Shown: positions 34,620 through 44,931 of the stretch, one piece after another | Numbering within the stretch: the first letter of the stretch is position 1 | Layout of the letters: each line of letters opens with the position of its first letter | Source of the DNA: Podospora bellae-mahoneyi | Lineage: Eukaryota > Ascomycota > Sordariomycetes > Sordariales > Podosporaceae | Length of the DNA: 64,000 nt | Direction of reading: 5' to 3' | Assembly: GCF_035222275.1 (NCBI RefSeq) | Contig: NW_026946359.1 | Location: 6,014,001-6,078,000 of the forward strand | Notes under the pieces: generated by a model | The model's input: only the letters and a program-made list of their open reading frames with translations | Database searches by the model: none | Told to the model about the DNA's origin: nothing | Made by a program: the position numbers and the translations under genes

Positions 34620-36756
34620 CTTCTTTAAAGAAGGGCTGACCGCGATCCAAGCCGGCCTCGGACACTACGGTCAATCCAGGATGCCCGGTGATCGGTCAAA
34701 TATGTTGGTTTGGTCTCTTGGGTGCTGACACATGGAAGCAGGCCGGCAGCGGAAGCGGGGATGGGTCGACGATAACTATGCCCAACCAACACCGACGAGG
34801 CCGTATTGGCGGCGTATGGCCCGTCAGCCCAAAGCTGGCTTGGTGGACAGGACTCGCATCAACCATTTCCCGTCCCCCACCTTGTCTTGGGGACTAGGGC
34901 TTGGAGGGTTCAGCGATGACGGAGCAGAAGACGGAGCAGAAGACGGGAGGTACCAAACACAGCGCATGAAACGGTAAGATGGGCGTGGAACGGAGACTGA
35001 TGCTGGGCACGGGGGTTATATTTTTCGGCTCCAGCAAAGACTCGTGACGTGAGTGGCCAGCCAGTCGTTTGGCTCGCAGCAATAGTTGAGGTTATGACAG
35101 GAGCGGGAGGGGGAGGGGGAGACGGAGACAGTTTTGGACACGACGTGGAAGGGGAAGGATTCCGTACGGGCCCTTCGGCAACATCCACGGTATCCAGGTA
35201 CAGCAAAGGGGTAGGAAGAGAGGGCGTGGGATTGGCCCGGGGGTCATGGAAGATGGAGTCTTCAGAGGGGGCTGGAGAGTTTTCCGAAGCGACACCTCTT
35301 TGGGAGGGCCCGAAAAAGTCGGCATGCGCAGGGCCTTGGAACCGGCAGGACGCTACGTCATCGGGCAGGGTGTGTGCAAAGGTGCCAAGCAGTTCCGTTG
35401 GCCGTTCAGTCAAAGTTTTCTTCTGCTCGTCCCTCCATCACTATCTCAACTGAGACAGGCGTTCATCCCATGCGGTCAGCCACCATCGACATCGAGATAC
35501 ATCGACCCTTGAGCAGCGATGACCGGTTGCGCTGTCCGCCGTGAAAAGATGATAGCTGCTTGGCTGAGGTAACCGTGTCGGAGATAACTGGGGATCGAGC
35601 CTCGCTGGTCGTGCTGTGTGTCTGTGTATGTCCAAAGGTTGAAAGGGATCCATGCCGCCCCGCTTTGACTGCGGCTCCTCCCACACCCTTGGGGACTCGA
35701 CAGCTGGGGTGCTTTCTTCGATGAAGATCATTTCCGTATAGAGTCAAAGCCTGAATGGTCGCGGAAGGCTGTCGAATTGGCGGTTCCTGAGTATCACTGC
35801 ACAGCTCGGTGTAAGTGTCACCATGGGGCTCTCATCTTCGCTCTGGAAGTTGTTTCGACGTCAGCGATAGGTTGTCGCCCGTCAGAGGTGCATATCGAGA
35901 CATTGGTAGTCGGAACAATTTGTTTTTCCGTCGACTTCACGTCATGGCTGCTAACCTGCTGTGCACGGACCCCTGCATCAGCCGTTATCTTATCCATCTT
36001 ATCAAACAGTGCGACATCGTGAGCCACGCCGTCGCCACGGAGACAGTTCATGCAACATGACAGGGCTGACCACAAACGCCACTCGGATTCATCATGCTTC
36101 CTCCAACGGCCAACAGCCCAACACTGTCCCAATCCGCCGGCTAACATGTGCATAGCGATCCAATACTCGGAATTGCCCACACCTACTCTGTAGTCGAGCA
36201 TCCAAATCAGTGGCGGGTGGCCATTCCTCGATTGACAACACCGCGATTGTGCGTGGCCGATTAATGTGCGGAAGACAACTCTGCACCTCTTACCCTGTTG
36301 CCAAGCAGCTATCTTACAAACAGTCTTCTGTCTCAGTCCGAGTGCTCGGAATCTGGCTTGGCATGTCACAGTCTGCCAGACCTCATAGGGCTGTAGGGCT
36401 GACCAAAGAATTGTCAACATCTGTACAAAAGAGTTGGAGTGGGGTTATGCGTCCGGTCTTCTCGGTCTCTGGCGTTCCATCTCGCTCTTGTCATACAAAT
36501 ATTGTTCCTTCCCCCCGCCCTACCTTACGCCTCGCAATGCAACACTGTTATTCGAGAAGATGCGGTTGGGCCTTGCTCACTCAAGTAGTCATCATTGGCT
36601 ATTAAACGATAATCCTGGGTGTATGCGAGTCAGATAGGACCGTGAAACTCATATAAGTCGAGGCTTGTCCCCTTCAAAAAATGAAGACACCGACCTCGAC
36701 ACCTCAAACGACATACACAGTCCCTGCCTATTTCAGTCAACGCTCTCAACACCAAC
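34620..36756. other. Divergent promoter region, Zn-cluster gene and hydrolase gene
   Basis: This 2.1-kb stretch lies between the divergent starts of the Zn-cluster gene (-) and the hydrolase (+). Open frames near 34910-35413 are Pro/Ser-rich with no domain and read as leader sequence. Direct GGAGCAGAAGAC units occur near 34921-34945. Confidence 0.5.
36651..36657 (+). promoter_or_regulatory. TATA-like element of the hydrolase gene
   Basis: ATATAAG lies 106 bp upstream of the hydrolase ATG, a plausible core promoter position given the C/A-rich leader that follows. Confidence 0.5.
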
Positions 36757-37551
36757 ATGGCTTCAACTCAAAAGCCAACCATTGTGCATGTCAATGGCGC
36801 TTGGCACACACCGTCATCAATGACTAAACTCATCACTTCCCTTCGAGCCCTCGACTACGAAGTCCATTGTCCTCGCCTGACGTCGGTGAACGGCGCACGG
36901 CCTCCTAATTCTAGCCTAGCTACTGACTCGGAGCTTCTTCGGTCGTACGTCTCCAGCCTTGTAGAGGCAGGTCGCGAAGTCGTCATCATTATGCACTCAT
37001 ATGGAGGCAAAGTAGGCACCAACGCTCTGCATGGGCTCAGCCGTGAAGCCCGCTCAAAGAAGGGACTTGGAGGCGGCATTGTCCAACTGATCTATGTCTG
37101 TGCTTTTGCGCTGGCTGAGGGGCAATCCATGGCAGCGCTTATTGCCGAGTTCGGGCACGAAGAGTCGATGCCTGTTGTATTTAATATCGACGAGGATGGC
37201 GGGCTCAGTTTCCGGGATGCGAAGGGACCACTTATTGGGGATGATCTCGGCGAGTCAAACGAGGAAGAGGTGCAAGCGTATCTCGACTCACTAGTGTCGG
37301 TTTGGAATGGACTTTGTACGAGGGATACCGTTACAGGTCCGGCTGCTTGGAAAGAAAACCCGGTTGCCTATGTCTATTGCACGAAAGACAACATGGTGCC
37401 ATTTGAATACCAGAAGTCGTTGGTGGCGAATATCGAGAAGGAAGGGAGGGAAGTAAAGACGTTTGTTTTGGAGACTGGTCATTGCCCCAACGTCACGGCC
37501 ACAAAGCAGCTGGTGGGTGTGATTGATGAGGTCATTGTGGGAGCAAACTGA
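36757..37551 (+). CDS. Alpha/beta hydrolase-fold protein
   Basis: This 264-aa single-exon soluble protein belongs to the small AB-hydrolase (EstC-like) family found widely in fungi. The strand-turn start is IVHVNGAWHTPSSM (oxyanion-side HG-like loop). The nucleophile elbow IIMHSYGGKVG gives Ser81. Asp211 in YCTKDNMVPF and His242 in ETGHCPN complete the triad. No signal peptide is evident, so it is probably cytosolic. The substrate is unknown; esterases, lactonases and secondary-metabolite hydrolases share this fold. It stands alone, next to a Zn-cluster gene transcribed away from it. Confidence 0.87.
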   Translation: MASTQKPTIVHVNGAWHTPSSMTKLITSLRALDYEVHCPRLTSVNGARPPNSSLATDSELLRSYVSSLVEAGREVVIIMHSYGGKVGTNALHGLSREARSKKGLGGGIVQLIYVCAFALAEGQSMAALIAEFGHEESMPVVFNIDEDGGLSFRDAKGPLIGDDLGESNEEEVQAYLDSLVSVWNGLCTRDTVTGPAAWKENPVAYVYCTKDNMVPFEYQKSLVANIEKEGREVKTFVLETGHCPNVTATKQLVGVIDEVIVGAN

Positions 37552-38328
37552 TGGTGTTTAGATGCCATCTCTGGAGTTTGAAGAGCAGCATGCAGTACTA
37601 TTATGGTATCACTCACAGAATCTACCTTAACTCTCATCCGTTTGATGCCCTGGTTTGTGTTCCACAAGTTTCTAGACCGGAATTCACCCGACTGACGCAA
37701 AATCGACAAATGACTCTCGAATTAAAGCCATAGTCTTCCGTGTATATTTACACTTCATCTTCAGCCAACAAAATCAAGACACCTAAGTCTTTCTGAGTTG
37801 CTCCCTGCCAGGCCACTCCAATTCAAGCAACGCCCCATAGTGGAATATGAATGGGCCATTGGTCCGAGTTCAGATTCGGGCTAGAAGATGCCTGGATTTT
37901 GAAATAACTATCCTACCTTATTGCTCTCAGTGAATACTGAAGAGTTACTTGTGTCGTTTACGTAAGTGACTCTGAGCGGGAGCAATGCATCGACAGCAAG
38001 TCAACGACATGTTCACTTGACATTTAGCATATTGGGACTGTCTCAAACCTTCACCAGATACCTTGGATATCCACTATGATAGCATTGCTATCGGTCTAGT
38101 TGGGTGAATAGCTCATTGCTTTATTCTGACAGTCAGCCAACTTGCTCCCGAGTCCCTGACATAAACTTATAAAATATCTCTTCTCGGAATCAAACCCAGA
38201 TCTCGAACTCTCTTCTTCCTTTCCATCAAGCTACAGAATACCAATTATCACTTGGTAACGACATCGCACCGAGATCTAACCCTCTCCCAATACCAGTGTA
38301 TTCTAGCAGCTCTACTCGACTCGCCAGG
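37552..38328. other. Spacer and leader of small gene A
   Basis: The A+T content rises here. No gene is recognised apart from the leader of the small ORF that follows. Confidence 0.45.
38168..38174 (+). promoter_or_regulatory. TATA box of small gene A
   Basis: A perfect TATAAAA lies 155-160 bp before the ATG at 38329, with a C/T-rich leader between them. Confidence 0.6.
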
Positions 38329-38902
38329 ATGTTCACCATCGTTATCAAAATGCACGTTGCCTTCAATAATCTTATTGAATGCAGCGGAGTTCACACATTC
38401 AAAGACAGAGCTGAGCTTTTCGCCGAGTCCGAGTATGTCACAGAACCTGAAGCTGTCACCGAGCCCCGGGGCATCTTGACTCAGGCCAAAGAATTGTCTC
38501 TCGAGGGAGACTTGGCGAGCGAGATCATCGCTGAGCAGACGGACAGCACGATTGCTAACGCTCCAAAGACTTTTGCAGCTGTCAACCCAACAGGTGGCCA
38601 CGAGACTCTGGCCACCTCCACTGACAACACTGGGGGCGCCAAGAATGCCGGGAGGACAAGAAAGACCTGCTAGACTCATACCACCAAAAAGACCAGGAAT
38701 GCCCGAATGAACCCGGAGTATGTACCTATTTCAGATTTAGGATTCCAGCAGTCACCTAGGTACCTAATGACACAGGTATATTTTCACCAGGCCGATTACC
38801 TACACTAACGGAACCACTCCCTATCGAGTGGAGAACCAGATGCCCGAGGGGGCACTCGGTCTGGCCGCGTCCCGCTGGGCGAAGAAGGATTATTCCGTGT
38901 AG
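38329..38902 (+). CDS. Small gene A, unknown function, in-frame TAG at codon 115
   Basis: I do not recognise a family. The first frame runs 38329-38673 and gives 114 residues. It begins MFTIVIKMHVAFNN and becomes acidic, then Thr/Asn/Lys-rich at the end. Beyond the TAG (38671-38673) the same frame continues, and a GTATGT donor at 38718 with a CACCAG acceptor at 38788-38790 leads in phase to a 37-codon exon ending at 38902 (ITYTNGTTPYRVENQ, GALGLAASRWAKKDYSV). The splice continuation suggests either read-through or editing of the UAG, or a mutated CAG codon. There is no signal peptide. The N-terminal 14 residues resemble small gene B. A TATA box and C/T-rich leader support transcription. Confidence 0.45.
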
Positions 38903-39878
38903 GTGTCACTCTTTATAAGAACACACTAGATTCAAAAGCTGATTCATCACGCTGCTCTCATATCATCACTGGCGGCCTAGAGCCCCGATGCAGTGGCTGT
39001 GTCTACGAGGAGCAAAGCTTGACCGGCTCAAGATGGGCTTAATTGGTCGGCAAAGATTTGATCGCAGGGACACGTGTTCGCTCAATTTGAGTAAACGAGA
39101 GGGCATATGATAGATGATATCACTTCTAGGGTAAGAATAACGAGTTGATTATGATGACGATAGCATTTATACCTAGGTACCTAAGGCGGTTAGCTCAACA
39201 GGAAATGTGCTTTCTCTTAACACCTTATATTCTAAGAATCTTTCATATGGAGATGCTTTCGTATCTTGGGCAAGCACAGGTTATACTCGTTTAAGCCAGG
39301 GATCAATTCGTGAAGTTTCCTACACTTTCAGCACGTTTTATTCATCGCTGCCTTACCTTACACACCTTACCTAGAGATCTGTGGGTGCCCTGAAAGGTGA
39401 TGAAACGTCCAAGTAAGGCCATTGGTTACAAGAGATTCATCACCACCTGTTGAGCAGGCTGTGCTTCAAAATCTTGCTTACCTTGTCATTGTCCGGTTAT
39501 GGAGAAATGAGAGTAGGTACCTGACTCCAACATATCTTTCTGGGCTCCAGGCTCTTATTCTCACACAAAACTAGTGTGCTTTGAGACCGTGTTCATCTGG
39601 ATCACCTACTAGTAAATGCTACATCTCACGTTTCTAGTGAATAGTCTATCTCATCTTTCGGTAGTGGGCTACTCGAAACTCGGCTTACCTCCAAATGTGG
39701 ACCAACAACCAGGTATAAAATGTTTTTTTCCTCACACAACCACCAAATCTTCCCTTGTTCTACTCACCAACCGAGAAGCATCTTAAAGTCTCTCCTGCAT
39801 CCAAAGATTTTGTCAAGACCTTTAGCGCTCTCTCCATATTTCCCCAAGCCATATCACCCACACGGATTCGGAGCCACG
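38903..39878. other. AT-rich spacer with ACCTAGGT motifs
   Basis: Several overlapping ACCTAGGTACCT-type palindromes occur. Near 39184-39222 is a short stretch resembling the 5' half of a tRNA, without the rest. No gene is supported. Confidence 0.45.
39714..39720 (+). promoter_or_regulatory. TATA box of small gene B
   Basis: TATAAAA lies 165 bp before the ATG at 39879. It overlaps an earlier in-frame ATG (39720), which would therefore lie upstream of the expected transcription start. Confidence 0.6.
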
Positions 39879-40337
39879 ATGTTTACCATCACTATTATCA
39901 TGCACGCGGCCTTCAACAGCGTCTTCGATATCGATGGCGCCACCGGGGTGAATAACGGTGCTCGGATCGACTATACGACCAGTTCCAGCGAATCTGTTGA
40001 GTCCAAGAGCGCTATCAACAACAGCGATTTGAACTTTGCCAACAGCGCCCCCGCGTTCGACAACGGACCCAGGTCCAAGTGCGCTGTCAGAGGTGCCAGC
40101 ATCACCAAGCTCGACAATGTTGCCATAGCTAAAAACACAACCAAGCTCAATAAATCTTCGACTGGAACCACCACTAAGCAGGGCAACACGACCAATGTCG
40201 CTGTGCCTTCTGCTGCCGGTTCTTGCAAGCAGTGGTCCAAGTCGCGCACCAACTTCCGAACCTCAACCAACCGCTGTCCCGCGAAGACTGCCAAGTCGAC
40301 TGGCCACTGCCAAAATTGGCCAAGATGGAGTGCTTAG
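39879..40337 (+). CDS. Small gene B, paralogue-like to gene A at the N-terminus
   Basis: This is a 152-aa protein of unknown function. It begins MFTITIIMHAAFNSVF, matching gene A in 9 of the first 13 residues, and the matching nucleotides are similar too. The rest is Asn/Thr/Ser/Lys-rich and becomes strongly basic at the C-terminus (Arg/Lys, with Cys spaced SCKQWSKSR, RCPAKTAKS and HCQNWPRW). The frame is open upstream to 39720, but the TATA position argues for 39879. It ends in TAG. The frame stays open for about 68 more codons, which at this base composition is only mildly unusual. Confidence 0.45.
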   Translation: MFTITIIMHAAFNSVFDIDGATGVNNGARIDYTTSSSESVESKSAINNSDLNFANSAPAFDNGPRSKCAVRGASITKLDNVAIAKNTTKLNKSSTGTTTKQGNTTNVAVPSAAGSCKQWSKSRTNFRTSTNRCPAKTAKSTGHCQNWPRWSA

Positions 40338-41606
40338 CTCTACGCTCAATGCCGAAACAAATGTCTTATAAGGCATACATCATCATTCCCAATAGGGAAA
40401 CAATCAATAACTACTACGTATCACAATCACGATCATCATAGCATAGATATTTACGTTCATGACGATATCGCGTTTCCTAATTGCCTTACTGCAGTGCGCA
40501 TCGAATCCAGTTCAGGGACTCGACCGAATCCTGCGATTTAATTGGTGTAGAGCCTGTACTATCAACAATGGTCATAGATCTTGTTCACGATTTTCAGAGC
40601 ATGGTAGGAAGATGTTTCGGGGTCATGGAAGCACGCGAACAGAACTAACTTTTACTTTGGAGAAGGAGAGATAGACTTTAATCAGTCAAAATCGAGGTTC
40701 CTATCTTTATATATTAGCCTGCCCATTCATTCTGTCTAAGGTGTACTTCCAGGACATCCACATAATGAAACCGGTGAGAGTTGAAGTCTGGTCATGCAAA
40801 CCATTCCAGCACCTGGAAGAATGAAGTCAACAGAAGAAACAATAACTACAGGCGATTGCCTTGATGATCAAGTTGTCGCTAAGATTTCTCATAGCCATCA
40901 TTTACTTTGGGTATATATTCAGTTTGGCTCCAACCAACGTTTCATGCACATTCTTGGTCACCGTGGACTCATCATTCACGACCGATCCGACATTATGGGA
41001 GCAACCTCCATCGTATAGGTAAGGCGTCAAGCGAGGGCTTACAAATAAGTGTCAGAAAATAGGAGCAAGACAACTCACAGGTTGTCCATCATTTTTCTCA
41101 CGTTAACTAGGTTCAGACCCAGAGCCTGGCAAAGGTTGTGGCGGGTGTGGTTGATGCGGGCCTGCTCAAGGACAGGATTTGTCATTAGTCACTGCAGCTA
41201 GTGGCCTTTGGTGATGTGTCTTCACAATGACAAGATACAGCTACGATAAGGAAGTGTTCGGAAGAAGCAAACTGCGAGATGAGGAGCAACCTAAGGTCCT
41301 AAAGCTTCGGGCAGCCCATGGTAATCGGGTGGCTGGGGAAGGTGATTCTGAACTCCTGCCAGTCATATAGCCGGGGTGAATAACCTCCCGGCAGTAAATG
41401 GAGTCATCCTTGGAAACTATAAAGTCCCCATTCCTTTTTCAAACCCTCCCTCTTCTCTCTTCATTTGTACCCATCCACCACACAGCTTGAGTCCTGACAC
41501 CTCATCAGAGCAATCTCCGACATATCATCGCTACAATCGAGGCACCACCCGAAAGTCTTCCTAATCCACCGGCACATCCATCTTTACGATCACGATACCT
41601 GGAAGG
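40338..41606. other. AT-rich spacer
   Basis: No recognisable gene. Small frames on the plus strand near 40459-40674 and 40794-41018 lack any supporting signal. Confidence 0.45.
41418..41424 (+). promoter_or_regulatory. TATA box of small gene C
   Basis: TATAAAG lies about 190 bp upstream of the first ATG (41607) and is followed by a C/T-rich leader. Confidence 0.55.
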
Positions 41607-41642
41607 ATGTTTTCCCAGTTCAAAGCCGATACTTAGGACAAT

Positions 41643-41906
41643 ATGAACACCAAATTGACCAGTTCGAACCCGTTTCTGGCCAAGGACAGCATCCAGAGCA
41701 ACGCCAATCCTTTTAGGAACTCTTTCATCAAGGGCTTCTCTGATGGGAGCGAGACTGGTACATCTGAATATCGATCGATGATGACAAACATTGTATGTGA
41801 CTAGTGGATCTTTGGTACCTACCGAAATCTCTCAACTATATACTATTTTATTTAAAATCAGTCTGTGATTGGGATCACGATCTCTCTGCTTATTGCTGCT
41901 GGCTAA
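41643..41906 (+). CDS. Small gene C, 64-aa protein with C-terminal hydrophobic tail
   Basis: The family is not recognised. Exon 1 (41643-41792) encodes MNTKLTSSNPFLAKD...PFRNSFIKGFSDG...RSMMTNI. A GTATGT donor at 41793 and the acceptor AAAATCAG ending at 41861 join in phase 0 to a 14-codon exon (SVIGITISLLIAAG) ending at 41906. The new C-terminus is a single hydrophobic segment right at the end, as in tail-anchored or membrane-associated peptides. The gene model rests on these splice sites. An ATG at 41607 (MFSQFKADT) lies in the same frame and is separated only by a TAG at 41634-41636, so the original start may have been there. Confidence 0.42.
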
Positions 41907-42427
41907 TTTCAGGCGCTCAGGGGCTCAGCAGATGGTTCATCGAATCTTGCAATCTAAGGTAAACGGGTAGTATGGAGCATGCAGTGTCAACAATCATCTT
42001 TTCTCCACTATTGTGACTCTTCTTCCGGTAGAAATGTCCAGGTGGACTGACGAATTTGTTTATGAAAGCTCATCGCATATATGGCGCATGGTACGAAGCT
42101 ATTGGGAAGTCTTTGTGGAGAAGGTCAGTGCAGTTGTTGTTTACGGGGGTCCGGGGCTTGACGCATGTCGAGATGTGATTGGCTCTTGACCTGCGATGTC
42201 AACAACCATCTTGTTCACCCAAGGTACTGACACTTTGCTGCGATGATGCTATGGGTGCAAATATGCATTTTCAAGAATCAAATTTTGTCAACTCGCCCAG
42301 ATTTTTGCTTAAAGTCAAAGCCTCATTTTGCCGTAACAAATGAGCCAATAGCTCACTTCATACAAAAAACTGCCAATCTTTATTTAGGTATCTCCATTCG
42401 TCCGACAAGCACTTAGGTCAAGCTCGA

Positions 42428-42451
42428 CCTACCTACCTACCTACCTACCTA
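42428..42451. repeat. (CTAC)n tetranucleotide repeat
   Basis: About six consecutive CTAC units occur in the AT-rich segment. Confidence 0.85.
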
Positions 42452-44588
42452 TACATCTTGTGTTCACTACGAGGTGATCCTTAAAATTCCGAAATGCAAT
42501 GCAAAATGCCTCATCATTATCATCACTGATGCGTATTACCGTGTATTTGTACTACAGGAGTGTACGAGGTGTGCAACTCGGCTTACTCTAGCTTTTGCAA
42601 GAAGACGAAAATTCACGCAGTGGTTTGGGCGCTGCGTCATTCCAGTGGTATGGAGATGCCTATGGTGACCAGCCGTTCTAGGTCATAATCAATGCTTGGT
42701 CCGTTGAGGTCTAGAACTTTTGTAACGGTTAGGTGACACATCATTGTGTATTAAGATATATAGCATATCCACTTGCAATCTGTTCGGAAGGTTCCTTGCC
42801 ACTCACATGAAATTGGTGTTTTTTTTCAGCCACAACTGTGGAGAAGTTTTCTCTGTCCTACGTTCATTTCGAAGCTTTTAGGAGTAACTTGTGGGTTTGA
42901 AACCTCATTTGAAGAAAGGTTCACTTATTATCCGGGTCTGAGAGAGATAACGAAGGTGAATAGATATCGCATTAGATACAAGTTCTTAGACCGCATGACT
43001 GTGGTACTCCCGCTCTATTCTTCTCTTTTACATTAACAAACCGGTCAGGCAAGACGAATTGCTACTGCCTAGTCATCACAATAGCTAATCTCAAAGCTAT
43101 CTATTAGCTTATCGGTATATTTTCACAGTGTCTTTTCCTACTAAAGAATGCAGCAAGACTGCCTAGTAAGCTAAGCCTAAGGTGAACAGTTCTAAGTCTA
43201 CAAATACCATTGTTCGGTATGGAAATGTCCGTACGACTCCCTCTTATGTTCCACAGACGCCCAGCGAGAAAATACATAATCTAAAAACGAGATTTTCTTA
43301 AGAAAAGACCAGAATGTAGGTGATCTGTATTTTGAGGTTTAATTTATGATGGATCTGGACAATGATACTAATGCGTTTGTGATATCCCAAAGCCTAAATG
43401 CTATGCATATTTTGCAAACTGTCCAGGGCAATTTACGTGGTAATATTCCAGATGACAATCAAATAGCGGGTACCTTTTGCAGATTCTGCTGGAGAAATCC
43501 CAGATAGTGGACACGGAATAATTATTCAGCACACTTTACTAAACTGGTTTCTTTGATCCGTAGTGCATGTAGCTCATGGCAGACGACACATTACCGAGAT
43601 TCATGGGGCTTTCTGTCCGGGAAATACGAGTTGATGTCACTTGAGCTGGCTATACATGTGTAACATGATGGTCTGGTCATTCGAAGGAATGTATTCTAGA
43701 ACGAATGATGCCCCCGACCGAAGCGCATGTGGGGTAGATAACATGAACTGATCCAGAGCAGAGCGCAAACTTCAGGTACTTGAGTCTTGATTTATGCCTT
43801 GCCTCCCGTGTTCTTCCCCTGCAGATATAAAATTGGGAAAAAGATGTGTCGGTTTCTTCCGAGGGCATTGCGTTCTTCTCTGACTTCTAAGGCCAACTTG
43901 GCCAAGAGAGGGAAAAGCTCTTCAAGAATGTGACGGTCACCTAGGCTTGGGGACGTTGACAGTCAGGGACAGACCGGAAGTTTTGCAATGAGAAACTTGT
44001 CAGCTGGATGAATCGAGAGTACATGTCGACAAAACACAGAAAGGCCGTCTGTACGAGTGATGTGCCGTCCTGATTTTCTGTTCGACAAGCGGACACATTT
44101 ATTGAAGTGGGCCATTCTGGGCTTTGGCTTTGCAAGCCTACCTAGATACCTCGCCCTCATCACCGTCTCCCGTGAGATGCCGAGAGCGCGATAGACGCTG
44201 CCATACACTTTTCTTCTTCTTTATTCTTCACTGCCTTTTCGTATCTTAGACTTCAGATTGGAAACGAAACCTGTATTATTCGCTTCAGTAGTCCCACCCA
44301 GCATTTTAATGCTGGTATAATGTTGTGTGGGGAGCCACAACTGGCTCCACAAAGAGCTTAGGCCAACCTGGGCTGGTTTGTTTGGGTCTGCAAGATTTCT
44401 GGGTTTGCCTTTCCATAGCTAATATCAGTCAACACTTTTATACCAACATATATTTCACTTGTGCTATCCACATAGGTGGGCGAACGCGAATAGGACCCGC
44501 CCGGGGCGAGTGCGAGTGAACAGCTAGAAGGTTTGAGCGAGAGTGAACTAGGTACCAGGGAATTTAACTGGTACTAGGAAATTTGTAA

Positions 44589-44595
44589 TATAAAA
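44589..44595 (+). promoter_or_regulatory. TATA box of small gene D
   Basis: TATAAAA lies about 140 bp before the ATG at 44731, and a C/T- and CAACTC-rich leader follows, as in the other small genes. Confidence 0.6.
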
Positions 44596-44730
44596 TCTTC
44601 TGGAGAGTCAATCCTTCCTCTTCTTTTTCGCACACTATCAACTCCGGCTTCTAGAGATTCTTTTCACCTCAGTCAACCATCAACTCAACCACTCTGTGAA
44701 ACCGTCAAGATTCACAGCCATTCCCTCAAC

Positions 44731-44931
44731 ATGACCGCGATGTCTTCTTCGAACAATTTTGCAAGCGAATCCGCCCAGAAGACCATGGAAGCCATCATCA
44801 AGAGTGGCGCTGCCAGCTCTGGCAGGTTTAACGCTGCTTCAAGTCGCACACCTCGTGCCCTTTCTGACATCATTTTTAACCCTAAAACTAGGGGAAAGTC
44901 TGCCAATGAGAAGAAGTACGTGATTGTTTAG
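44731..44931 (+). CDS. Small gene D, unknown function
   Basis: This is a 66-aa soluble, basic, Ser/Ala-rich protein beginning MTAMSSSNNFASESAQKTME. An amphipathic helix is plausible at its start, and the C-terminus is FNPKTRGKSANEKKYVIV. A GTACGT donor-like sequence overlaps codons 62-63 and could splice out the last residues, but candidate acceptors lead to an early stop, so the protein stays short either way. I recognise no family. The support is the TATA box and leader and the clean codon composition. Confidence 0.4.
   Translation: MTAMSSSNNFASESAQKTMEAIIKSGAASSGRFNAASSRTPRALSDIIFNPKTRGKSANEKKYVIV

Larger units (their letters stand above)
41907..44730. other. Long AT-rich gene-poor segment
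   Basis: This stretch of 2.8 kb has scattered stops in all frames and no recognisable protein or RNA gene. It includes a (CTAC)n tetranucleotide run near 42428-42451. It could hold decayed mobile-element DNA, but no terminal repeats or conserved motifs are visible, so no element is called. Confidence 0.45.

Noticed and set aside
39184-39222. Sequence resembling the 5' half of a tRNA (GGCGGTTAGCTCAACAGG)
   Set aside because: No matching anticodon stem, T-arm or acceptor partner follows, so it is at most a chance match or fragment.
41907-44730. Possible decayed transposon
   Set aside because: AT-richness is suggestive, but no terminal repeats, target duplications or transposase-like motifs are visible.
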